Shown: positions 8,188 through 17,523, numbered from the stretch's first letter. The stretch is DNA of 64,000 nt from CAYJLW01 sp964370965 (GCA_964370965.1 CAYJLW010000004.1:66106-130105), one strand, 5' to 3'. Made by a program: numbers and translations. The notes: generated by a model not told the origin, from the letters alone.

Positions 8188-10914
8188 GTGTCCGAGAGCT
8201 ACCGCCGGCACTGGAGCTGGGACCAGGTGACATGGGCGTCCCACTGCGGGAACTGCATCGCCAACTGCACCTACCGTCTGTACACGAGGGACGGCCGGGT
8301 CCTCTGGGAGGAGCAGTCCGGGGGCGTCCCCGGCAACGAGGGCGTCCCGGACATGAACCCCCTCGGCTGCCAGAAGGGCGCCGGGTGGTCCCGCCAGATC
8401 GAGGGCGGCGACCGCATCCTGTACCCGATGCGGCGCGTGGGGGAGCGGGGCTCGGGCCAGTGGGAACGCATCGGCTGGGACGACGCCCTCGACGCCGTCG
8501 CCGACGCGGTCATCGACGCGGTCGAATCCGAGGGCACACACAGCGTCCTCGTCGACGAGGGCGCCGAGGGCGGCATGCTCACCGGGATGGCCCGGTCGCG
8601 CTTCTCCTCGGCGATCGACGCCGTCACCTTCGACGGGAACTCCACGGTGAGCGACGTCCACCTCGGCCACTGGCTCACCTTCGGGGGGCTCCTGGGCGGT
8701 TCCGCCGCCGACGACGCCTTCCGCTCCGACGTCATCCTGATCTGGAACGCCAACCCCGCCTACACCCGCATCCCGTACTTCCACTACCTCCCCGAGGCCC
8801 GCTACCGGGGGGCGACCGTCGTGCTCGTCGCCCCGGACTACAGCCCCTCGGCCATGCACACCGACTGGCACGTGCCCGTCGTCCCCGGCTCCGACGCCGC
8901 CCTCGCCCTGGCGATGTGCCAGGTCGTCGTCGAGGAGGACCTCGCGGACTGGGGCTTCGTGCGCTCCCAGACCGACCTCCCCTTCCTGGTGAAGGCCGCC
9001 GAAGGCCGTTTCCTGCGCCAGTCGGACCTCGAGGCGTCGGGGCGCGACGACCGCTTCTACGTGTGGAAGGACGCCGCCCCGGCCCCCGCCGACCCGGCCC
9101 ATCTCGACGACCCGGATGCGCCCGCCGACGTGGCGCTCGACGGCCGCTGGGAGGTCACCACCCATGACGGCGCCACGGTGGAGGTCACGACCGTCTTCGG
9201 GCTCCTCCGCGAGCGCCTCGCCGGGTACACGCCGGAGGCGGCGGCGGAGATGTGCGGCGTGCACCCGGACGCCATCCGGCGCCTTGCCCGTCTCGTGGCC
9301 GCCGGGCGCACGAAGCTGTACAACGGTCTCGGCTCCTGCAAGCACTACCACGGCGACCTCTTGGAGCGGGCCATGGACCTCGTCCTCGCCCTCACCGGGA
9401 ACTGGGGGAGGCCGGGGTCGGGCTGGGACACCTACATCATCGCCCTCACCGACGGCGAGGTCCTCGGGATCCTCAAGAACCGGGCGGGCGTGGAGTCGGG
9501 GGAGGCGGCGATCAGCGCCGTCGACGGTGTCCTCGACGCATTGAAGGAGGCCGATCCCACGCTCAGCGAGGGAGGGGCGATCCTGGCGATGATGCGCCAC
9601 GGGGCGGCGGCCGCCACCACAACGCCGCCGGCGTTCTTCCTCTACTACCACCTCGGTTTCGACAAGATCTGGGACCACCCGGGGTGGGGCGACAACCCCC
9701 GCCCCGTCGACGAGTACGTCGCCGAGGCGCGCAGCCGGGGGTGGTGGGGCGGCCTCGTGAAGCCCGCCCCCGACGTCAAGCCCCGCGTGGTGATCCAGGC
9801 GGGAACGAACACGCTGCGGCGCACCCGGGGCGGCCAGCGCCAGTGGCTCGAGCATGTCTGGCCCCACCTCGACATGGTCGTGCTCGTGGACTGGCGGATG
9901 AACAGCGTCGGCCTCCACGCGGACGTCGTCCTCCCCGTCGCCTGCGAGGCGGAGCAGGTGAACTTCCACGGCGCCAACTCCCACAGCTGGGAACGCATGT
10001 TCTCGGACAAGGCCGTGGAGCCGCGGGGCGAGTCCCGCACGGACTGGCAGGTCTTCCGGGGCCTGGCTGCGGCCGTGTCGCGCCGGGCGGCGCAACGGGG
10101 ACTCGACGGCTTCACCGACGGCCGGGGCGGCGCCCGCTCATACGGCGCGGTCGTGGACGTCTTCACGATGCACGGGGCCATCGAGGCCGACGAGGCCGCC
10201 CTCGACGAGGTCCTGCGCGACGGGGCCCTCTCGGGGAACCTCCCGCCGGGCACGTCCCTGGCGGCGCTGCGGGAGACCGGCTGGGTGCGTCCCGAGCGCC
10301 TCCCCCGGGCGATGGCCGGTGTGTGCGGCTCCGAGATCGCCCCCGGGGAGGTGTTCATGGGCTACCGCGACCACGTGGAGAGGGGGGTGCCCTTCCCCAC
10401 GCTCACGGGACGGGCGCAGTTCCTCGTCGACCACCCCTGGTTCCTGGAGGCCGACGAGCACCTGCCCCGCCACAAGTCGCCGCCCCCCGCGGGCGGCGAC
10501 TACCCGCTGCAGGTGACGGGCGGCCACCCCCGCTGGAGTATCCACGCCACCAACACCACCACCCGGGAGCTCCTCGGGACGACCCGGGGCCGGCCCTGCC
10601 TGGAGGTGAACCCCGCCGACGCCGCCGCCCGGGGCGTCGCCGAGGGCGACACGGTGCGGGTCTACAACGACTGCGGGGAGTTCCGGGTCATGGCGAAGCT
10701 GTCCCCGGGCGTGCGTCCCGGCCAGGTCGTCCTGTACGCCTCCTGGGAGCCGTACCTCTTCGAGGAGTGGAAGGACGCCACCCTGGTGGAGCCGGGCATG
10801 GTGAAGTGGCTCCACTTCGCGGGCGGCTACGGCCACCTCGGCTACTCCGCCCTGCAGTGGCAACCCGTGCAAGCCGACCGCCTCCACCGTGTGGAAGTGG
10901 AGCGGGCGCCCTGA
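8188..10914 (+). CDS. Molybdopterin oxidoreductase, type II DMSO reductase family catalytic subunit
   Basis: The GTG start at 8188 has GGGAGAGGGG upstream and gives 908 residues. The N-terminus carries a Cys cluster (HCGNCIANC, and a fourth Cys in GCQKG) for an iron-sulfur centre. The order GxVxWEEQ..., PDMNPLGCQKGA, LYPMRRVGERGSGQWERIGWDDAL is typical of the type II branch that includes NarG, ethylbenzene dehydrogenase and perchlorate reductase. An Asp in NSTVSDVHLG is the best candidate molybdenum ligand. The C-terminal dinucleotide-binding domain has VTGGHPRWSIHATN. No twin-arginine signal is seen at this start. No beta, gamma or chaperone gene lies beside it, so the electron acceptor is unknown. 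Confidence 0.88.
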   Translation: MSESYRRHWSWDQVTWASHCGNCIANCTYRLYTRDGRVLWEEQSGGVPGNEGVPDMNPLGCQKGAGWSRQIEGGDRILYPMRRVGERGSGQWERIGWDDALDAVADAVIDAVESEGTHSVLVDEGAEGGMLTGMARSRFSSAIDAVTFDGNSTVSDVHLGHWLTFGGLLGGSAADDAFRSDVILIWNANPAYTRIPYFHYLPEARYRGATVVLVAPDYSPSAMHTDWHVPVVPGSDAALALAMCQVVVEEDLADWGFVRSQTDLPFLVKAAEGRFLRQSDLEASGRDDRFYVWKDAAPAPADPAHLDDPDAPADVALDGRWEVTTHDGATVEVTTVFGLLRERLAGYTPEAAAEMCGVHPDAIRRLARLVAAGRTKLYNGLGSCKHYHGDLLERAMDLVLALTGNWGRPGSGWDTYIIALTDGEVLGILKNRAGVESGEAAISAVDGVLDALKEADPTLSEGGAILAMMRHGAAAATTTPPAFFLYYHLGFDKIWDHPGWGDNPRPVDEYVAEARSRGWWGGLVKPAPDVKPRVVIQAGTNTLRRTRGGQRQWLEHVWPHLDMVVLVDWRMNSVGLHADVVLPVACEAEQVNFHGANSHSWERMFSDKAVEPRGESRTDWQVFRGLAAAVSRRAAQRGLDGFTDGRGGARSYGAVVDVFTMHGAIEADEAALDEVLRDGALSGNLPPGTSLAALRETGWVRPERLPRAMAGVCGSEIAPGEVFMGYRDHVERGVPFPTLTGRAQFLVDHPWFLEADEHLPRHKSPPPAGGDYPLQVTGGHPRWSIHATNTTTRELLGTTRGRPCLEVNPADAAARGVAEGDTVRVYNDCGEFRVMAKLSPGVRPGQVVLYASWEPYLFEEWKDATLVEPGMVKWLHFAGGYGHLGYSALQWQPVQADRLHRVEVERAP

Positions 10915-11076
10915 CGGGTGGAGGCGAGCGCGGGCGCGCCGGGGTCCCTACGGCGGCGGAACGTCTTCTTCACTCGCCCTCCACCAAGGCCGGGCTCCAT
11001 GGACAGGGACGATGCGCCACGGCATCATGGGGAGTCCCCTCACGAGAAGCGCCGTCGATGCCCTACGGTGGAGACG

Positions 11077-11685
11077 ATGAGCCCTGACGCCGACGACAAC
11101 GCCAGAATGGCCTTCCACGTGGTGGCGATCGCGGCGTCCGCCGGTGGTGTCAGGGCGCTGGAACGTCTCCTCTCCGCCCTCCCCCCGGGCTTCCCCGCCG
11201 CGGTCGTGGTGGTGCAGCACCTCGACCCGCGCCACCGCAGCCACCTCGCGCACATCCTCGATCGCCACTGTCCCCTCCCCGTGGTCCAAGCCCGCGACGG
11301 CGACCAGATCGTTCCTGGGACCGTGTACGTCGCGCCTCCGAACCACCACCTCCTCGTGGGGCCCAAAGGCAGGCTCTCTCTCACGGACACCGAGTTGGTG
11401 CACTTCGTGAGACCCTCGGCAGACCTCCTGTTCGAGTCCCTGGGGGCGAGCGGGCGGGATCGGGCGATTGCCGTGGTGCTGACCGGGAGCGGTTCCGACG
11501 GCGCCATGGGGGTCCAGGCGATCAAGAAGGCGGGCGGCACCGTGATCGCCGAGGACAGGGAGACGGCGGAGTTCGCCAGCATGCCGAGTGGCGCAGTCGC
11601 CACCGGCGACGTCGACATGGAGCTTCCGCTGGGCGACATAGCGCCCGCCCTGGTGGCGCTTGTGGCGGGCGGTGACGGGCCGTGA
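11077..11685 (+). CDS. CheB-type methylesterase domain protein
   Basis: This 202-residue single-domain protein has the CheB catalytic triad: Ser in AIAASAGGVRAL, His in VVVQHLDPRHRS and Asp in LTGSGSDGAMG. There is no receiver domain. A TACGGT -10-like box lies seven bases before ATG 11077, though GGTGGAG could also serve as Shine-Dalgarno. The stop overlaps the next start as GTGA. In many bacteria this domain is fused to CheR-PAS in one polypeptide; here it is separate. No chemotaxis receptor or flagellar gene is in the window, so a signalling role outside classical chemotaxis is likely. Confidence 0.88.
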   Translation: MSPDADDNARMAFHVVAIAASAGGVRALERLLSALPPGFPAAVVVVQHLDPRHRSHLAHILDRHCPLPVVQARDGDQIVPGTVYVAPPNHHLLVGPKGRLSLTDTELVHFVRPSADLLFESLGASGRDRAIAVVLTGSGSDGAMGVQAIKKAGGTVIAEDRETAEFASMPSGAVATGDVDMELPLGDIAPALVALVAGGDGP

Positions 11686-13562
11686 CCTGCGTTTCACCGG
11701 AGGACGTCGGCGAAGCCAGCGCCTTCGAGGCCCTCCTGGACTACTTGAAGACCCACCGGGCATTCGACTTCACCGGCTACAAGCGAGCGTCCCTCGAGAG
11801 GCGCATGCGCAAGCGCCTGCAGGCTGTGGGGGCAGCCGGCTTCACCGAGTATCAGGACTACCTCGAGGTGCATCCCGAGGAGTTCCCCACGCTGTTCAAC
11901 ACGATCCTCATCAACGTGACGAGCTTCTTCCGGGACCGGGGGGCCTGGAAGTACCTTGCCGAGGAGGTCGTGCCCAGCCTCGTGGCCGGCAAGGGTCCCC
12001 AGGACGCCGTTCGGGTGTGGAGCGCCGGCTGCGCGTCCGGGGAGGAGGCCTACTCCCTCGCCATGGTCCTCGCCGAGGCGCTCGGCCCAGGATTCGCGGA
12101 ACGGGCGAAGATCTACGCCACCGACGCGGACGAAGACGCGCTCGTCGCGGCCCGCAGCGGTGTCTATGGCCCCGCGGCGCTGGAGAACGTCCCCGAGGAG
12201 CTCCGGGACAAGTACTTCGAGCAGACCGGGGAGGGATTCCGGTTCAAGAACGACCCCCGGCGGGCCCTGATCTTCGGTCGCCACGACATCACCCGGGATG
12301 CCCCCATCTCCCACCTCGACCTCCTCGTGTGCCGCAACACGCTGATGTACTTCAACGCCGAGGCGCAGTCGAAGATCCTGGAGCGATTCCATTTCGCCCT
12401 CTTGGAGACGGGCTACCTGTTCCTCGGCCGGGCGGAGATGCTCCTCACGCATGCCGACCTCTTCAGGCCCGTGAGCCTGGGGCACCGGGTGTTCGCCAAG
12501 GTGCCGGGAGTCGTGGGCAACGAGCGCACACGGGCGTACGCCGAGTCGTCAGGCGACGTCGACAGCCGTTCGCGTCACGACGTCCTCCTGCAGGACCTGG
12601 CATTCGACGCGGGGCCGCTCGCCCAGATCGTCGTGGACGCCGGCGGCACGCTGGTGTTGGCGAACAAGCGGGCGCGTTCCCTCCTTCCCGTCGATTCCCG
12701 CGACCTCGGCCGGCCCCTGAGCGAGCTCGAGATCTCCTACCGGCCCGTGGAGCTGCGCGAGCGCGTCGAGCTGGCCACGACCGAGCGTCGCCCTGTCGTC
12801 GCCCTCGACGTCGAGCGGGTTCTCCCGGAGGGGGAGATCCAGCACCTCGACGTCACCTTCCACCCACTCCTGGGAGCCGACGGGGGGAGCCGGGGCGTCG
12901 CGGTCGCCTTCGAGGACGTGAGCGAACGCATCAGGATCAAGCGTGACCTCGACCGCCACAGCCACGAGCTGGAGACCGCCTACGAGGAGCTCCAGTCCAC
13001 GAACGAGGAGCTCGAGACGACGAACGAGGAGCTCCAGTCCACGAACGAGGAGCTCGAGACGACCAACGAGGAATTCCAGTCCACGAACGAGGAGCTCGAG
13101 ACGATGAACGAGGAGCTCCAGTCCACGAACGAGGAGATCGAGACGACCAACGAGGAGCTCCGTCTCCGCTCCGAGGCACTCGATCGCGCTAACGCGTTCA
13201 CGCGCTCCATCCTCGCCAGTCTCCACGTGGGGGTAGCCGTCGTCGACAGCCACCTCGACGTCCTCGCGTGGAACGAGCGCTCAGAGGACCTCTGGGGGCT
13301 GCGCGCCGAGGAGGTGCTCGGCCAGCCCCTCACGGGTCTCGACATCGGCCTGCCTGTGGGCGAGCTCCGCGAGGTGATGAAGGCGTGCCTCGGCGACTCC
13401 GGACACGTCGTCGTGCGCCTCGACGCCGTGAACCGCCGGGGCAGGCAGATCCCCTGCCAGGTCACCTGCACGCCGCTGTTCGACGCCGACCAAGCACGGC
13501 TCGGAGTCGTCCTCGTGATGGAGGACGGCGAATCCCCACCCCGGGGGACGCTGCTGAAGTAG
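11682..13562 (+). CDS. CheR-type methyltransferase with coiled coil and PAS domains
   Basis: This 626-residue protein has a CheR N-terminal domain, then an S-adenosylmethionine-binding methyltransferase (VWSAGCASGEEAYSLAM; VCRNTLMYF) up to about residue 275. A PAS-like domain follows (QIVVDAGGTLVLANKRARSLL to AFEDVSERI). Next come four 14-residue coiled-coil repeats EELQSTNEELETTN (bases 12984-13151) and a second PAS domain (VGVAVVDSHLDVLAWNERSEDLWGL). The usual C-terminal histidine kinase of this architecture is absent: the gene stops 38 bases before the scaffold gap. It is translationally coupled to the CheB-type gene. Confidence 0.88.
   Translation: MTCVSPEDVGEASAFEALLDYLKTHRAFDFTGYKRASLERRMRKRLQAVGAAGFTEYQDYLEVHPEEFPTLFNTILINVTSFFRDRGAWKYLAEEVVPSLVAGKGPQDAVRVWSAGCASGEEAYSLAMVLAEALGPGFAERAKIYATDADEDALVAARSGVYGPAALENVPEELRDKYFEQTGEGFRFKNDPRRALIFGRHDITRDAPISHLDLLVCRNTLMYFNAEAQSKILERFHFALLETGYLFLGRAEMLLTHADLFRPVSLGHRVFAKVPGVVGNERTRAYAESSGDVDSRSRHDVLLQDLAFDAGPLAQIVVDAGGTLVLANKRARSLLPVDSRDLGRPLSELEISYRPVELRERVELATTERRPVVALDVERVLPEGEIQHLDVTFHPLLGADGGSRGVAVAFEDVSERIRIKRDLDRHSHELETAYEELQSTNEELETTNEELQSTNEELETTNEEFQSTNEELETMNEELQSTNEEIETTNEELRLRSEALDRANAFTRSILASLHVGVAVVDSHLDVLAWNERSEDLWGLRAEEVLGQPLTGLDIGLPVGELREVMKACLGDSGHVVVRLDAVNRRGRQIPCQVTCTPLFDADQARLGVVLVMEDGESPPRGTLLK
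12984..13151 (+). repeat. Four 42-bp tandem repeats inside the CheR-PAS gene
   Basis: Each unit encodes EELQSTNEELETTN with minor changes (F for L, M for T, I for L). This is a signalling-helix coiled coil linking the PAS domains, not a CRISPR array. Confidence 0.85.
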
Positions 13563-13600
13563 CCGCTGAGGAGGTCGTCCGCAGGCCAACGACCCGGCCG

Positions 13601-13700
13601 NNNNNNNNNNNNNNNNNNNNNNNNNNNNNNNNNNNNNNNNNNNNNNNNNNNNNNNNNNNNNNNNNNNNNNNNNNNNNNNNNNNNNNNNNNNNNNNNNNNN
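13601..13700. other. Scaffold gap of 100 N
   Basis: Exactly 100 N. The same 8 bases CCCGGCCG occur at both gap edges, so the true gap may be small or even an unmerged overlap. Confidence 0.95.
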
Positions 13701-13709
13701 CCCGGCCGG

Positions 13710-14615
13710 CTATTCGGCGATGCCGGTGTCGCCGTTGTCCACCGGGAGCTGCCAGCCGAGGACGGGCACCCGGCCCCGGGACAGCTCGGCGGCCTTCGCG
13801 CTCATGGCCTCGTGGACGCGCCCGGCGAGGGAGGCGGCGTCCTCGCCCGGGGCCGCTTCGACGGTGTCGCAGAACGCCACCCTGAGCTTCGTGGGCAGCG
13901 GGAGGTACGGCGTGACGGCGGCCGTCCCGATCGAGAGGCCCCAGGGCAGCGAGAACGTCACCGGGACCGCTTTCAGGCGCATGACCTTGTCGAGGCGCAG
14001 GGCGCGGGCGAGGCGTTGGCCGTCGGAGAGGACGAAGAGGGATTCCCCGGCGCCGATCACGACGACGGGCACGATGGGGACACCGGCGTCGATCGCGAGC
14101 TGGGCGAAACCGGTGCGGCCGTCGAAGATGATCTCGTGGCGGAGCCGCCAGGGCTTCGCGGCGTCGACGTCGCCGCCCGGGAGCACGAACACGAAGCGTC
14201 CTGAGCGGAGGCCGGCGAGGGCGTTCGCCCGGTTTGCGCGCACGAAGCCGCCCTGCTCGAGGTACTTGCCGATGCCGGTCTTCCAGGCCATCTCATGGGT
14301 GAGCATGATCGCCGGGTTGTCGGCGTCGTAGCCCATCTGGCGGAACGTCTCGGCGAGGGCGAAGACGTTCAGGTCGAAGATCCCCCCGAAACCGTGGTTC
14401 GCCACCACGAGCGCGGGTGCGGAGACGATCTCCTCGGGTGCCTCGAACTCCAGGCGGGTGTACTTCCCCACGACCTGGGCGGCGGCCATCATCGCCTTGC
14501 GCAGAGCGAGGCCGGTGCCGACGATCTCGTCGGGGATGTCTGGCGTGTCCGCGGGGTCCTCGGGACGGCGAGCGGCTCCGTTGCTGTGTCCGTCGCTGCG
14601 TTGGTCGGTTGCCAC
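13710..14615 (-). CDS. PlsC-like lysophospholipid/glycerol acyltransferase
   Basis: GTG at 14615 with GGGAG upstream gives 301 residues. A divergent acyltransferase core is visible: VVANHGFGGIFDLN in the position of the NHxxxxD box, then GGFVRANRANALAGLRSGRFVFVLPGGDVDAAKP, and a GVPIVPVVVIGAGESLF block. The first box does not have standard HX4D spacing (the Asp is two residues further). Such proteins transfer acyl chains to glycerolipid precursors at the membrane. Its stop is ten bases after the scaffold gap. It is divergent from the 157-residue protein at 14806. Confidence 0.75.
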   Translation of the reverse strand: MATDQRSDGHSNGAARRPEDPADTPDIPDEIVGTGLALRKAMMAAAQVVGKYTRLEFEAPEEIVSAPALVVANHGFGGIFDLNVFALAETFRQMGYDADNPAIMLTHEMAWKTGIGKYLEQGGFVRANRANALAGLRSGRFVFVLPGGDVDAAKPWRLRHEIIFDGRTGFAQLAIDAGVPIVPVVVIGAGESLFVLSDGQRLARALRLDKVMRLKAVPVTFSLPWGLSIGTAAVTPYLPLPTKLRVAFCDTVEAAPGEDAASLAGRVHEAMSAKAAELSRGRVPVLGWQLPVDNGDTGIAE

Positions 14616-14805
14616 GTCGCGCTCCCGGGCCTGGGGGCGGGCGCCACCCGTCCCGCGATGTCCCCCAGTATGGCCCGCGTGCCTCCCGCGAGGCTCGTCC
14701 GCCCGTGGCCATGGGTGCGCCTGGCGATGCGTGTGTGTGCGGTGGGGCCTCCACCGAGGTCGTCTCCCCTCGACGGCCGGGGTCGCGACGGGGCAGACTC
14801 CGGGG

Positions 14806-15279
14806 ATGAGGGGCTTCGCTTTCGAAGAGGTCATGCGGGGGACGCTCGTGCGGGTGGGGGAGCACACCGACAGGCGGTTCTCCTTCCGTCTCGAAGCCGC
14901 CGCCCCCCGGGCCGACGCGTTCGGCACCACCGTCGCCGAGGCCACGGGCACCGTGTCGGTCGAGGGCATGGCCACTGACGTCCCGGCGACGGGCACGATG
15001 GAGATCTCGCCGTTCAGGGAGCGCCGCATCCGCTACGAGATCTCCTTCGACGACGACGACGGTCGCCGCTGGCGTTTCGAGGGGACCAAGCACATCGACT
15101 GGCGACGGCCCCGCTCCACGTGGACGACGCTGCCCGGAGCCCTCTACGACGACGACGGCAATGTCGCAGCGTCCGCCCTGCTGTTCTTCTGGCTGCGCGA
15201 CGACCTCGGGAAGCTGCTCGCCAGCGTGCGCATCCCGCGGACCAGGCCGCGGCCGGCTCCTTTGTCCCCACATGCCTGA
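14806..15279 (+). CDS. Hypothetical protein, 157 aa, like the accessory domain of GMC-oxidoreductase loci
   Basis: The start ATG follows CAGACT by six bases without a Shine-Dalgarno. The protein is beta-rich, with the segments FEEVMRGTLVRVGEHTDRRFSF, GTVSVEGMATDVPATGTMEISPFRERRIRYEISF and RRWRFEGTKHIDWRRPRSTWTTLPG. From memory, this pattern resembles a small domain found beside or fused to cholesterol-oxidase-like GMC enzymes; that link is not certain and no GMC gene is here. Function unknown. Confidence 0.6.
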   Translation: MRGFAFEEVMRGTLVRVGEHTDRRFSFRLEAAAPRADAFGTTVAEATGTVSVEGMATDVPATGTMEISPFRERRIRYEISFDDDDGRRWRFEGTKHIDWRRPRSTWTTLPGALYDDDGNVAASALLFFWLRDDLGKLLASVRIPRTRPRPAPLSPHA

Positions 15280-15513
15280 GGACGCGCCGGGGCGATTCCC
15301 CCCCGGCGCCCGCCGGATCGCATCCGCCCTTGCCCGCGCCGTGCTCCCGGCGAACTGCCCGGTTACACCGCACTGCTGCGGAGCCTCGAGCAGGCCGCCC
15401 AGTTCCCCTTCGTGGGCCGCCGGCTCATGGCGTGCGGTGGGCGGGGGAGTGGCCCCGCACGTCGCTCGATCTCGCGGAGCCCGCTGTGGCGGCGGCCGTT
15501 GGGGATTCTCCTC

Positions 15514-15894
15514 TCAGGCGGGGGCGGGCCTCCCGATCAGGTAGCCGGGCATCCGGAGGCCGGAGACCGCCGCCCGGGCCTGCCAGGGGAGGCCGCCGAG
15601 GCCGTCCTCGGCGGGGTGCACTTCGGGGACGAGGCGTCGGCGACGCCCCCGGCGCTCGAGCTCGAACACCCCAGCGGCGGTGACGTTGCGGCACCAGTCG
15701 GTGTCGAGGCCGTAGGTGAGCGGGATGACGAAGTCGTCCCCATGGCGGAGGGCGACCACCGGGGTGGCGTATTCCCGGCCGCTCTTGCGGCCCACGTGGT
15801 GGACGATGCCGAAGCCGGCGAGGTGGGCCACGACCGGGCCCAGCACCCGGTTCGTGCCCACCCGGTTGAGACGGGCGAGACGCTGGAAACGCAT
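15514..15894 (-). CDS. Deazaflavin-dependent nitroreductase-family protein
   Basis: ATG 15894 gives 126 residues; a TTG 36 bases upstream is a less likely start. The protein shows the Ddn/FDOR-B pattern: LNRVGTNRVLGP, HHVGRKSGREYATPVVALRHGDDFVIPLTYGLDTDWCRNVTAAG. This family binds F420 in mycobacteria and relatives and reduces diverse substrates. The substrate is unknown. It lies downstream of the VOC gene on the same strand, with a 51-base gap. Confidence 0.8.
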   Translation of the reverse strand: MRFQRLARLNRVGTNRVLGPVVAHLAGFGIVHHVGRKSGREYATPVVALRHGDDFVIPLTYGLDTDWCRNVTAAGVFELERRGRRRRLVPEVHPAEDGLGGLPWQARAAVSGLRMPGYLIGRPAPA

Positions 15895-15945
15895 GGTGGG
15901 GATTGCACCTCCGTCGTGTGCGCGTGTCAAGGCCGGGACCGCGGG

Positions 15946-16311
15946 CTACGCCGCCGCGGGATCGGCCTCTATGAGCGTGAGCGTGTTGCCCTCGGTGTCG
16001 ACGAAGACGCCCAGCCACCCGATCCCGGGGATGGGGGAGCGGCGTTGCACAACCTGCCCGCCCGCCGCCTCGACGGCGGCGACGGCCTCGTCGAGTGACG
16101 TCACGCCGATCGTGAGGCCGAAACCGGGGGCGTCCGGGCTGCGTCGCGTGAGCGCTCCGTCGATGCCGGGCTCGGAGTCGGGGCCGGTCGTGCAGAGCCA
16201 GTAGTCCTCGCCTGCCCAGTTGGCGACAGCCCAGCCGAAGGCCTTGCCGTAGAACGCCGCGGCACGTTCGGGGTCGTCCGCCGGGATCTCGAAGTGGACG
16301 ATGCGGGCCAT
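15946..16311 (-). CDS. VOC family (glyoxalase-like) protein
   Basis: This 121-residue protein has the two beta-alpha-beta-beta-beta modules of the vicinal-oxygen-chelate fold. The start VHFEIPADDPERAAAFYGKAFGW and the end GVFVDTEGNTLTLIEAD are typical of the subgroup annotated as glyoxalase/bleomycin-resistance-like. Possible metal ligands are His6 and the Glu in the last strand. The specific activity is unknown. Confidence 0.82.
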   Translation of the reverse strand: MARIVHFEIPADDPERAAAFYGKAFGWAVANWAGEDYWLCTTGPDSEPGIDGALTRRSPDAPGFGLTIGVTSLDEAVAAVEAAGGQVVQRRSPIPGIGWLGVFVDTEGNTLTLIEADPAAA

Positions 16312-16344
16312 GGCTGCTCCTGACTCGACTCGGGGACCGGAGGG

Positions 16345-17283
16345 TCATTGTCGCACGTGGCTGGAGCCGGGGGCGGGGCCGGGTTCCGGAGTCCGCGCCG
16401 CGCCGCGTTCCCACCAGACCGCCCCGAAGGCCACCACGCCCACCCAGGCCGAGAAGACGATCCAGATCCAGAAGAGCAGGGCGAGGAGCACGCCCACCGC
16501 GCCGAAGGGGAGGCCGTAGTACTCGAGCCACTCCGGGACGGCGACGATCGCCGCCACGCGGAGCGCTGCCATGGATGCGAGGCCGGCCCAGGCCGTGGGC
16601 ACGAACGCCCGCCAACCGGGGTTCCCAGCGAGGAGGAGGCCGGGCGTGAGGAGCCAGAACCCGAAGGCGGCCGTCGCAGAGCCCGCCACGGCGAGGGGAG
16701 TCCACCAATGCAGCCCCCCTTCGATGGTGGACTTGCAGAGCTCTACGACGCCGAACTCGGCCATGAGGAGGACGAACCACGCCATCGCGCGGACCTGGGA
16801 GCGCCAGTCCTTGCGGACCGGTCTCCGCCAGGCCCGGGCGAGCACCTCGTGCATCGTCTGGGCGAGGCTGATGCCCACGACGGCGAAGCCTCCGACGCCG
16901 ATGAGGGTGGCGAGCGCCCTGCTCGCCTCTGCGCTGGCGAACGTGCCCTGGACGACCCGTGCCGTCTCGCCGGTGAGGTCGAACTGGGCCACGAGGACGT
17001 CCGCGACGCTGGCCCCGCTCCGGAAGGACTGCAGCCATGCGAAGGCGATGATCGCGATCGGGATCACCGCCACCGCGGCGAAGAACGTGAGCTGCGCGGC
17101 GACCACGGATCCGTTCAGCTCGCCGTAACGGCGCGCTGTGGCGAGCGCCCAGCCGATCTTGCGGCTCTGCTCGAGCTCGACCTCGCGGCGGGTGGCCCAC
17201 TCCTGGACTTGTTTCCCCTTGGATGCGAACGCGTCTCGCCGCCGGGCGGTGGGGGCGTCTGTGGGGGCGCGGGCGTGATCCAT
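16345..17283 (-). CDS. YihY/BrkB-family inner membrane protein
   Basis: ATG 17283 gives 312 residues; longer readings upstream have no protein-like composition. The protein has a charged N-terminus and about six membrane segments with family features: GSVVAAQLTFFAAVAVIPIAIIAFAWL, ATLIGVGGFAVVGISLAQTMHEVLARAWRRP, and a C-terminal FWIWIVFSAWVGVVAFGAVWWE. The family is widespread; its function is not settled (the old name RNase BN was an error). No good Shine-Dalgarno precedes the start. Confidence 0.82.
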   Translation of the reverse strand: MDHARAPTDAPTARRRDAFASKGKQVQEWATRREVELEQSRKIGWALATARRYGELNGSVVAAQLTFFAAVAVIPIAIIAFAWLQSFRSGASVADVLVAQFDLTGETARVVQGTFASAEASRALATLIGVGGFAVVGISLAQTMHEVLARAWRRPVRKDWRSQVRAMAWFVLLMAEFGVVELCKSTIEGGLHWWTPLAVAGSATAAFGFWLLTPGLLLAGNPGWRAFVPTAWAGLASMAALRVAAIVAVPEWLEYYGLPFGAVGVLLALLFWIWIVFSAWVGVVAFGAVWWERGAARTPEPGPAPGSSHVRQ

Positions 17284-17478
17284 GTGGTCATGAACGCTAC
17301 AGAGGGTTGGGGAGGTTGGGGCGATGTTCGTCTCCTGGCCGGGTCCGACGAGAGCAGCGAGGCCCCGAGTGCTATTGACCGGAGTCATGACACGGTCACT
17401 AAGGTCGAGCGAGAACGGTGACGCACGGTGGTGGGCTTGCGAAGCAGGCGAACATGTGCGAGAGTGGCAAGTATTGCG

Positions 17479-17504
17479 AGGGTCAGTAAGTGCTGACTGA
17501 CCCT
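17479..17504 (+). promoter_or_regulatory. Inverted repeat in the leader of the giant gene
   Basis: AGGGTCAGT and ACTGACCCT form 9-base arms around an 8-base loop, 19 bases before the ATG at 17524 and just upstream of its GGAGGGG. It may be an operator or a leader hairpin that limits ribosome access. Confidence 0.45.
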
Positions 17505-17523
17505 GCGACTGGCTGGAGGGGCG

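Noticed and set aside
7231..10095. 954-codon open frame on the minus strand
   Set aside because: Antisense shadow of the molybdoenzyme and neighbouring genes; low-complexity composition.
12984..13151. Possible CRISPR array from regular repeats
   Set aside because: Repeats are contiguous without spacers and encode a known coiled-coil pattern.
17375..17403. Promoter TTGACC with TGACCG/CGGTCA arms before the giant gene
   Set aside because: A -10 box at the right distance is poor, so it is not listed as a feature.
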